Part shown: positions 1 to 5,190 of the stretch, one piece after another | Layout of the letters: the number at the start of each line of letters is the position of its first letter | Numbering within the stretch: position 1 is the first letter of the stretch | NCBI GenBank assembly: GCA_003154025.1 | Contig: PMCE01000223.1 | Coordinates: forward strand, 1-6,720 | DNA from: Syntrophaceae bacterium | GTDB taxonomy: Bacteria > Desulfobacterota > SM23-61 | DNA: 6,720 bases | Reading direction: 5' to 3' | Program-made: the position numbers and the translations under genes | Notes under the pieces: model-generated | Database searches by the model: none | Told to the model about the DNA's origin: nothing | The model's input: the letters and a program-made list of their open reading frames with translations, nothing else

Positions 1-411
1 TTCTATTATTCCCAGACTTCGACATACGGTTTTGACGCGATCGGAGTGGGTGGCGGCTCGCAATGGACCCCGGTCCCCGGGGATTATGATGGGGACGGAA
101 AAGCGGATGTGGCGGTTTACGATACCGTTTACGGCTGGTGGTTGTTCCATTACTCCTCGGGAGCTTGGAACTATGATCATATCGGCCAGGGAGGGAGCGG
201 CTTTACTCCGGTTCCCGGCGATTACGATGGCGACGGGACAACAGATTTGGTCGTCTACAATACTTCCAACGGGGACTGGTTCTTCAAATATTCTTCGGGG
301 ACCTACGCCTTCGACAGTCTGGGGGGACTGGGAATGGTACCGGTGAAATCGATTTTTCGCGAAGATCATTTGACTGAACCAATAAGATTAGAAGTAGCGC
401 TATCCCCCTGA
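1..411 (+). CDS. FG-GAP/VCBS repeat protein, C-terminal fragment (partial at window start)
   Basis: The frame is open from the first base, so the N-terminus lies outside the window. Two clear copies of a roughly 46-residue repeat are visible, each with the core TPVPGDYDGDG followed by a D and then VxVY, an aromatic G-x-W-x-F-x-YSSG stretch and a D-x-x-G turn. Their TPV codons start at 67 and 205. Such DxDGDGxxD loops bind calcium in FG-GAP/VCBS beta-propeller proteins, which are normally secreted or on the cell surface and act in adhesion or carbohydrate contacts. A third repeat begins at about 334 (MVPV), but after codon 343-345 the expected PGDYDGDG is replaced by an unrelated tail of about 21 residues (KSIFREDHLTEP and so on) ending at TGA 409-411. 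The protein is therefore probably truncated at its 3' end by rearrangement. Family assignment is secure; the exact role is not. Confidence 0.8.
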   Translation, partial: FYYSQTSTYGFDAIGVGGGSQWTPVPGDYDGDGKADVAVYDTVYGWWLFHYSSGAWNYDHIGQGGSGFTPVPGDYDGDGTTDLVVYNTSNGDWFFKYSSGTYAFDSLGGLGMVPVKSIFREDHLTEPIRLEVALSP

Positions 412-461
412 TGCCCACATAGTGAGGTTTAAATATTTGCCAAAACGCTTCGTTATCTACT

Positions 462-580
462 GAGACTGTCGAAAAAGCCAAAATTGCGAATTTTGGTGAT
501 TTTGGCATCCTTAAAAATCAACTACTTATAGGATTCGGAAGACTACAAAACGGCCAGTTTTAGGGTTTTTCGACATTCTC
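462..580. repeat. MITE-like element with 18-bp terminal inverted repeats
   Basis: The ends 462-479 and 563-580 are inverted repeats matching at 16 of 18 positions, with a perfect 10-bp core (TGTCGAAAAA at 467-476, its complement at 566-575). The 119-bp unit is AT-rich and has no convincing coding frame. Inside it lies a perfect 8-bp hairpin (478-485 with 489-496, loop GCG). Small non-coding units bounded by inverted repeats are typical of MITEs moved by a transposase elsewhere, or of REP-like palindromes. No clear target-site duplication is seen. It sits about 50 bases beyond the truncated FG-GAP gene. It could also act as a transcription terminator or mRNA-stabilising structure. Confidence 0.55.
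478..496. repeat. Perfect 8-bp hairpin inside the MITE-like element
   Basis: CCAAAATT at 478-485 pairs perfectly with AATTTTGG at 489-496 around the loop GCG. A further copy of the right-arm type, ATTTTGGC at 499-506, is complementary to 477-484, so two alternative foldings are possible. It is not followed by a T-run, so it is not a classical intrinsic terminator. Confidence 0.5.
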
Positions 581-780
581 GCTATACATCTTCTATTTCC
601 AAGCGCCTTAAAAAGTTACGATTTTCGACCTATATATTCAATCTGGGGAGATGCCTGCTTTCACTCAGTAATATTCAATCGCTTAGACATTGAGGAGTTG
701 AGCATTAGGTAGGTGAAGTCTACCGTTCCGACCTCTCTCAAAACCATGTGTACCATAGTAAACCATGCCCTACATGGGCG
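581..780. other. AT-rich stretch with no recognisable gene
   Basis: Together with 412-461 this forms the gap between the FG-GAP fragment and the minus-strand phage-type remnant. No frame reads like a protein and no tRNA or rRNA is visible. A short direct repeat, AAACCATG, occurs at 741-748 and 760-767. The second copy is part of a small hairpin (CCATG 763-767 with CATGG 773-777). The stretch could be the decayed end of a mobile element, but I cannot name one. Confidence 0.4.
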
Positions 781-1515
781 TTACGGGCTTGCTTCCATCA
801 TCTTCCCGAACTCCATAAACGGCCTCTCCGGTCTTTGCGAAGCTGCCCCCCGCAATGAACTTGCGGCGATGGGCGGGATCACTCCCCGGTATTTTCTGGC
901 CTCCATGTTGAACCTCTGCATGTCCCGGATGACCTTCTGCTTTTCCTCCTGGGCCTTGGCCAGGCGGACCCGGACATAGAGGTCATTCCTCTTCTCCCCG
1001 AAGTGATTCTTCACATTCTCCATGGTCCAGTGTTCTCCGGAGATCTGGGCCATCCTCTCGGGCCGGAACCCCAGGGCCTGGGCAGCCGCCTCTCCTCCGG
1101 AAAGACGGATCGGATTTCCTTGCTCGTCGGCGAGGACCTTGCCGGTCGGGGTGGTCACGCCCTGCTCCATCATCCGGTATGCCTTCAGGATGGACTCCAG
1201 GAACGAGGGTGAGGCGAATTCCAGTGCCCGCAGGTAATCATCCCTTTCGACGGAGTTCATGGCGTTCAGGGCTTTCTTCCCCAGGCCCCCGTAGACTCCG
1301 TAGACCGTGTCCGCGGGCGTTCCAGGGCCAAGGCCCGGTATCCCGGTCTTGAGGGACCCGGAAATGTCGATCCCGATGAGCGCCGGAATCCCGGCCATGC
1401 CCATCTTTTCCAGGACCGTCCCGCCGTCATCCCGCAGGGTCTTGCGCACCTCCGAGCCAAAGGGCCTCCGGAAGAACTTTTCGAGCTTGTCGAGGAGGTC
1501 GTCAAGGAAGGGGTC
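781..1515 (-). pseudogene. Large polyvalent protein (LPD38/PLxRFG-type) C-terminal remnant
   Basis: Read on the minus strand, the frame runs from 1515 down to the TAA at 781-783 (about 244 residues). It has no ATG; the only in-frame start of any kind is a GTG at 1447-1449. Residues upstream of that GTG (DPFLDDLLDKLEKFF, then RRPFGSEV) read as genuine protein, so the GTG is probably not a true start and the gene is 5'-truncated. The order GIPALIGIDISGSL, then LKAYRMMEQGVTTPTGKVL, then GGEAAAQALGFRPERMAQISGEH, then a long charged helix rich in K, E and R resembles, from memory, the C-terminal associated domain of the very large multidomain proteins of phages and integrative elements. Those proteins are thought to be delivered with the DNA and carry several enzymatic domains. 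A TGA at 1516-1518 closes the frame upstream. Its orientation is opposite to all other genes here. Family call is moderately sure; non-functionality is an inference from the missing N-terminus. Confidence 0.6.
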
Positions 1516-1714
1516 TCACCCGAAGCCTCGGCCTCCCTTGGCGGGCTGATGCAAGCCGGAAGGAGCGATATTCATATTGACTGAACCCCTCGGACCGGGC
1601 AGAATGGGGCGGAGTAATCGCAAGGTTCTCCAGTCGAGAAAATGAGCAGGAACGATCTTGTCATGAATAGCGGGGAAGATTCCGTCCAGGAAAAAGGAAG
1701 GAAGGAGATCTGAA
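1516..1714. other. Gap between phage-type remnant and flavoprotein gene
   Basis: On the minus strand, an ATG at 1573-1575, preceded by GAGGGG (1586-1591 complement) at a 10-base spacing, opens a 19-codon frame that is in phase with the phage-type remnant and ends at the TGA 1516-1518. It may be the remnant's true start, interrupted by a nonsense mutation. On the plus strand, a 23-codon frame (ATG 1642, stop 1711-1713) ends one base before the flavoprotein start. It contains the flavoprotein's ribosome binding site and has no clear site of its own, so I do not call it a gene. No convincing promoter is visible. Confidence 0.35.
1702..1707 (+). promoter_or_regulatory. Shine-Dalgarno site of the flavoprotein gene
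   Basis: AAGGAG lies seven bases before the ATG at 1715-1717. This near-ideal site fixes that ATG as the start and agrees with the Rossmann motif beginning about eight residues in. Confidence 0.8.
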
Positions 1715-3421
1715 ATGGCGCAGGTCGTTGATGCAGATGTCCTGGTTGTCGGTGGGGGTGGTGCTGCTCTCAGGGCAGCGATTGAGGCCCATCGGGCCGG
1801 TGCCCGGGTTGCGCTCGCGACAAAAGGCCAGTTGGGGGTCATAGGTTTAAGAGGCGGCGGAGCAACGGCAAGCGGTACGGCCGCAGACCGGCGTCAATTT
1901 TGGCCTGTTTCGGAGACCGGAGGGGTTCTTGAGGGGGCCCGGGAGGATGTTATCCAGCTTGGTCTCGGCATGGCCGACCCCAAACTTTCACAAATCATGG
2001 TTGAAGAGGCCCCCTCCTCCTGGAAAACCCTGCAGCGCCTGGGGGTTCGCTGCGGGCCGGGGTTTTGGGCGCCGCCGGGACATTTCACCTGCAATCTTTA
2101 TGGCCTTGTTCCCATCCTCGCGTCCACTCTTAGAAGAACCGACTGTATTATTTTCGAAAAAACGATGGTTGTGAGCCTGCTCAAATTTGATGGCTCTTGC
2201 GTCGGCGCCATTGCCATGGATGAGGAAACCGGGGAATTGAGAGCTTTCCGGGCGGGAGCGGTTATCCTAGGGACGGGAGGGGCCGTTCAATTGTATAAAC
2301 ATAATCTTCACCCTAGCTGTGTGACGGGTGACGGATACGCGGTAGCCTATAGAGCTGGAGCCGAACTGTTGAACCTGGAGTTCCCTCAGGTTTTTCTGGG
2401 AACGGTCTATCCAACCACCAATAATCTTGCCAACTGGGTCTGGGGAGAAAAGGTTCGGGTATACAATGCCCGCAATGAGGAGTTTTTGGAAAAATACCTT
2501 CCACGGGGGGCAAGCTTGGCTGAAGCTAGAGAACAGGCACAGAAGCATGGGCCTTTTAGCACGAGAGATTCTTTGTCCCGATATTTATATACCAGTCTCC
2601 TGAAAGAAGTTATGGCAGGTCGAGGCACGATCCATGATGGGGTCTATATGGATTTGACCGCGGCAGGGATTAGGGCGCCGATAGAGCGTGATCTATGGCT
2701 CCGATACCGGGGGATCGAATGGGATCGTGAGGCTTTCGAAGTAGACGTTTTCGCCATGTGTTCGAACGGGGGATTGCGGGTGGATCATCATGCTCAATCC
2801 ACTATTCCCGGGCTTTTCGCCGCGGGTGAGTGTGTAGGCGGTATTAATGGCGCTGATCGACACGGCGGCAGTATGATGGGAGCCTCGCAGGTTTTTGCAG
2901 CGAGAGCAGGGGTCTACGCTGCACGATTAGGAACTAAATCAAAACGTGCACCAATACCGCGAGAGGCAATCGAGGTTGAGGAACAGAAGATTTCAGAGAT
3001 ACGGGCTGGCAGAGGCCGCTCGGAACCTCGGGAAATAAGGAAGAACCTGCAACTGCTGGCCTGGAATCATTTGCTGGTTGTAAGGAATAGGGCAGGATTG
3101 GAAAATTTCCTGGGAGGGATTGAAGGGCTGAGAAAAGATAAATTTCCTGATATGAAGATAGGGGATGCCAAAGGTGTGATTGAGGCGATAGAGCTGCAAA
3201 ACCTTTTGCTTGTAGGGGAAATGATCGCTAAGGCTGCCCTCACGAGGACGGAGAGCCGGGGAGGACACTATCGGGAGGACTGCCCAGAGCGCGATGATGC
3301 TAAATGGATGAAGAGCATAGTTATAAAAAGCTCAAACGGGGAAATGAAATTGGATACCCTATCGCTCCACCCAAATTGGAGGAATCGACCGGAGGATATG
3401 CGGGGTGAACTCTGGGGATAA
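1715..3421 (+). CDS. FAD-dependent oxidoreductase, fumarate reductase/succinate dehydrogenase flavoprotein-like
   Basis: This is a complete 568-residue cytoplasmic flavoprotein without signal peptide or membrane segments. The N-terminal dinucleotide-binding fold shows DVLVVGGGGAALRAA (residues 8-22), and VILGTGG (183-189) closes the FAD domain. RDSLSR (284-289) matches the family's RDxxSR region, whose first arginine is the proton donor in fumarate reductase. GLFAAGE (366-372) and NGADRHGG (378-385) supply the FAD-contacting glutamate and the substrate-binding arginine (R382). The C-terminal helical domain carries ESRGGHYRED (513-522), typical of SdhA/FrdA/AprA relatives. Two substrate histidines are absent: the HPTG histidine aligns with F227 (LEFPQVFLG) and the second with M348 (AMCSNGGL). 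No histidine is seen where FAD would be covalently attached, so FAD is probably held non-covalently. The substrate is thus likely not simply fumarate or succinate. No iron-sulfur partner subunit follows. The TAXI binding protein 336 bases downstream suggests an imported organic acid as substrate; this is inference. Superfamily call is strong, reaction unknown. Confidence 0.9.
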   Translation: MAQVVDADVLVVGGGGAALRAAIEAHRAGARVALATKGQLGVIGLRGGGATASGTAADRRQFWPVSETGGVLEGAREDVIQLGLGMADPKLSQIMVEEAPSSWKTLQRLGVRCGPGFWAPPGHFTCNLYGLVPILASTLRRTDCIIFEKTMVVSLLKFDGSCVGAIAMDEETGELRAFRAGAVILGTGGAVQLYKHNLHPSCVTGDGYAVAYRAGAELLNLEFPQVFLGTVYPTTNNLANWVWGEKVRVYNARNEEFLEKYLPRGASLAEAREQAQKHGPFSTRDSLSRYLYTSLLKEVMAGRGTIHDGVYMDLTAAGIRAPIERDLWLRYRGIEWDREAFEVDVFAMCSNGGLRVDHHAQSTIPGLFAAGECVGGINGADRHGGSMMGASQVFAARAGVYAARLGTKSKRAPIPREAIEVEEQKISEIRAGRGRSEPREIRKNLQLLAWNHLLVVRNRAGLENFLGGIEGLRKDKFPDMKIGDAKGVIEAIELQNLLLVGEMIAKAALTRTESRGGHYREDCPERDDAKWMKSIVIKSSNGEMKLDTLSLHPNWRNRPEDMRGELWG

Positions 3422-3587
3422 AACAGACGATTTCTACCATTGGCCTTCGTCACCGACGAAAAAAAGGGTTTAGGGGAAAAAGAGCGGCATCTATTCGCGT
3501 GTAATCCTTCGGCCAAAGATAGGAAAGTTGATTTCTAGGGAGCATTCCGATATTTTCTTATTTTGAAAGATCAATCCCCCAGATCAA

Positions 3588-3616
3588 GAGGGATTTCGGC
3601 AGGCTCAAAATCCCTC
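3588..3616. repeat. 9-bp perfect inverted repeat with alternative pairings
   Basis: GAGGGATTT (3588-3596) pairs perfectly with AAATCCCTC (3608-3616) across an 11-base loop. The left arm can instead pair with AATCCC at 3573-3578, and the right arm with the G-rich run at 3619-3625, so mutually exclusive structures can form. It lies just upstream of the TATAAT, so it could be an operator for a dimeric regulator. If transcription reads through from upstream, it could also act as an RNA switch or attenuator. Confidence 0.45.
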
Positions 3617-3627
3617 CGAGGGGGGAA

Positions 3628-3633
3628 TATAAT
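3628..3633 (+). promoter_or_regulatory. Candidate -10 element of the TAXI gene
   Basis: A perfect TATAAT is present. The -35 region at normal spacing (around 3604-3610, TCAAAA-like) is poor, which would suit an activator-dependent promoter or may mean the match is accidental. Transcription would start near 3640 and give a leader of about 115 bases to the preferred start codon. Confidence 0.35.
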
Positions 3634-3743
3634 GAGGGCGCAGAGGTAAAGGATGGAGGGAAAAATTGTGCCTCTCGTTTTGAGCACCTCCAAAATAAGG
3701 AAATAAGTATGGAGGCAGTAAATTTTATACACCAGAAGAAAGA

Positions 3744-3750
3744 AAGGGGA
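3744..3750 (+). promoter_or_regulatory. Shine-Dalgarno site deciding the TAXI start
   Basis: AAGGGGA lies six bases before the ATG at 3757-3759. An in-frame ATG at 3709 also has a weaker AAGGAA upstream (3697-3702). The signal peptide begins naturally at 3757, which favours the shorter form. Confidence 0.55.
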
Positions 3751-3756
3751 AGATTA

Positions 3757-4743
3757 ATGGGGAACGGTCCAAAGCTTTTCCGGTTGTTTCTTTCATTGGC
3801 TATTGCCGCAGGTTGCCTATTCGCATCGAATCTTTCAGAGGCGCAAACGAAGGTCAATCGCCTCTCCATTGCTACGGGGGGGACGGGCGGGGTTGTTTAT
3901 GTATTGGGTGGAGGCATTGCGCGGGTCATTTCTAAATATCTTCCGGATACCGAAGCCACCGCCGAGGTCACGGCTGCTTCCATCGATAACTGTAAACTTA
4001 TTCAGGTGGGGAAGGCTGATTTAGCAATGCCTATCGCTGACGCTGCATATGATGCCTACATCGGGGCAGGGCATTTTAAATCTTTTGGGCCGGTTCCTCT
4101 ACGCACGCTCGGGGTCTTATATTCAAATTATATGCATTTTGTCACTCTGGAAAATACAGGAATCCGGTCCATCTATGATCTTAAAGGCAGGCGAGTGTCT
4201 ACCGGCGCCCCGGGAAGCGGAGCAGAAACCATTTCGCTAAAAATTCTGGAAAGCTATGGAATTGAAGAAAAACAATTGAAAAGGGAACGGCTGAGTGTGG
4301 CGGAATCAGCCGCAGCTCTCAGAGACAAGAAGGTTGAGGCATTTGTGTGGATGGGTGGGCTTCCAACCGCTGCAATCCTGGACCTTGCGGCCTCGCCCGG
4401 GATAAAGATCAAATTGCTGGAAAATGCTGAACATATTGATAAGCTCAACCAAAAATACGGGCCGACCCTTTTCCCCCTCACCATCCCCAAAACAGCCTAC
4501 CCGCGAATGGATGCAGATGTGAAAGTAGTCGCCTCCGCGCTCCTTTTAGTGTGCCATGAAAAGATGGACGCGGGCTTGGTGTATAACATTATTAAGGTGC
4601 TCTTCGAACATCAACCTGAACTCGTTCTCGCTCATGCTTCTGCTAAGGAATTCACGCTGGATCGGGCTACTGTTGGCTCTCCATTCCCTTTTCATCCCGG
4701 AGCAAAAAAGTATTATCAAGAGAAAGGAATCACGGTGCGGTAG
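3757..4743 (+). CDS. TAXI family TRAP transporter solute-binding protein
   Basis: This exported protein (328 residues) belongs to the TAXI subgroup of TRAP transporter binding proteins, which capture dicarboxylates, amino acids or related organic acids in the periplasm and hand them to a fused TRAP permease. The signal peptide comprises MGNGPKLFR, a hydrophobic LFLSLAIAAGCLFA and a likely cleavage after SEA (A29). Family hallmarks follow in order: ATGGTGGVVYVLGG (39-52), VTAASIDN, GKADLAMPIADAAYDAY, the DLKGRRVSTGAPGSGAET stretch (APGSG 151-155), FVWMGGLPTAAILDLA (196-211) and a C-terminal PFHPGAKKYY (311-320). Length is normal for the family. An in-frame ATG at 3709 would add 16 polar residues (MEAVNFIHQKKERGRL) ahead of the signal peptide; I prefer 3757 because of its ribosome binding site. 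The upstream flavoprotein may act on the bound ligand. No TRAP membrane subunit occurs before or after it in the window. Family call is strong; ligand unknown. Confidence 0.93.
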   Translation: MGNGPKLFRLFLSLAIAAGCLFASNLSEAQTKVNRLSIATGGTGGVVYVLGGGIARVISKYLPDTEATAEVTAASIDNCKLIQVGKADLAMPIADAAYDAYIGAGHFKSFGPVPLRTLGVLYSNYMHFVTLENTGIRSIYDLKGRRVSTGAPGSGAETISLKILESYGIEEKQLKRERLSVAESAAALRDKKVEAFVWMGGLPTAAILDLAASPGIKIKLLENAEHIDKLNQKYGPTLFPLTIPKTAYPRMDADVKVVASALLLVCHEKMDAGLVYNIIKVLFEHQPELVLAHASAKEFTLDRATVGSPFPFHPGAKKYYQEKGITVR

Positions 4744-4866
4744 TTGAACGGGACTTCAAAGGCTGGTCCCGGCTGATAGGGGTTTAGCTAAAATAAACCA
4801 GGCGATTGGTTAAAAGTGAACTTGTCCACAAGAGGAGGGAGGCGTGCTTAAAATCTGCCGCTTGTA
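4744..4866. other. Gap after the TAXI gene and compositional boundary
   Basis: This AT-richer spacer lies between the TAXI gene and the GC-rich downstream module. It holds two weak perfect hairpins and no coding frame. Base composition and codon preference change sharply at its right end, consistent with a recombination junction near 4860-4870. Confidence 0.4.
4749..4799 (+). terminator. Possible weak transcription end of the TAXI gene
   Basis: CGGGAC (4749-4754) pairs with GTCCCG (4766-4771), and GGTTTA (4781-4786) pairs with TAAACC (4794-4799). Both are 6-bp perfect stems just after the stop codon, but neither is followed by a T-run. Intrinsic termination is therefore doubtful; they may only protect the mRNA end. 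Confidence 0.25.
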
Positions 4867-5174
4867 GGGGAGAAGAACCGCTGCGAAGGTGAACCGAGGG
4901 CCGGTGCGACGCTTTGGGCAGCGTTGGTGGCCGGGCAGAAGGCCAATCGGATCCCGATCATCCTGGACGGCTACTCGCGCGGCGGGCACTCGATTGTGCC
5001 CTGGCCAGCCGACAAAGAGCGACGCCTGCGCTTCTACATGGTCGCTTTCGCCAAGGCGGCCGTGCTGGGTAAGGACCGCGTCCCCGGCTCGGGCTGCTCT
5101 GGGCCGACCTGAAGGAGTTGGTGACCACGACATGGGATTCCTGGGAGCCGACGTGGAGTCCCGACGTCCGCTGA
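4867..5174 (+). pseudogene. Frameshifted, probably 5'-truncated gene of unknown function
   Basis: Two plus-strand frames join into one plausible protein of about 100 residues. The first, after a TAG at 4864-4866, reads EGEPRAGATLWAALVAGQ, then IPIILDGYSRGGHSIVPW, then RFYMVAFAKAAVLGKDRV up to about 5082. The second, one base out of phase, reads LWADLKELVTTTWDSWEP and TWSPDVR and stops at TGA 5172-5174. One missing base in the C-run at 5082-5085 would restore a single frame (KDRVPRLGLLWADLKELV). The first frame has no ATG and only TTG/GTG codons at 4924 and 4927, so the N-terminus looks lost. I do not recognise the family. The stop lies 16 bases before the hydrolase ATG and the GC-rich codon use is the same, so the two were probably co-transcribed. 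The shift could also be a sequencing error. Confidence 0.45.
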
Positions 5175-5175
5175 C

Positions 5176-5181
5176 GAGGGG
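5176..5181 (+). promoter_or_regulatory. Shine-Dalgarno site deciding the hydrolase start
   Basis: GAGGGG lies nine bases before the ATG at 5191 but only three bases before the alternative GTG at 5185, so ATG 5191 is the better start. A further in-frame ATG at 5209 has no good site. Confidence 0.5.
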
Positions 5182-5190
5182 ATTGTGAAT

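Larger units (their letters stand above)
3422..3756 (+). promoter_or_regulatory. Intergenic leader before the TAXI gene
   Basis: This stretch separates the flavoprotein stop from the preferred TAXI start and contains no gene of its own. It holds a hairpin TTCGTC/GACGAA (3446-3451 with 3455-3460) followed by A residues, a group of overlapping inverted repeats at 3573-3625, a consensus TATAAT at 3628-3633, and a weaker bulged stem near 3654-3692. The layout suggests that the TAXI gene has its own promoter and a structured 5' leader rather than depending only on read-through from the flavoprotein gene. Confidence 0.4.

Noticed and set aside
462..506. Possible CRISPR or tandem repeat array suggested by repeated CCAAAATT/ATTTTGG blocks.
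   Set aside because: The blocks are inverted arms of hairpins, too short and irregularly spaced for an array.
370..1587. The 11-mer TTGACTGAACC occurs at 370-380 and 1577-1587, near both edges of the mobile-element-like region, and could be read as a target duplication.
   Set aside because: A few repeated 11-mers are expected by chance in a window of this size, and the flanking bases do not extend the match.
1642..1713. A 23-codon frame ending one base before the flavoprotein ATG, a possible leader peptide.
   Set aside because: It has no convincing ribosome binding site, and its end simply covers the flavoprotein's own site.
3446..3465. Hairpin TTCGTC/GACGAA followed by a homopolymer run, resembling a terminator after the flavoprotein gene.
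   Set aside because: On the coding strand the run is A, not T, and the stem is only 6 bp, so it does not fit an intrinsic terminator.
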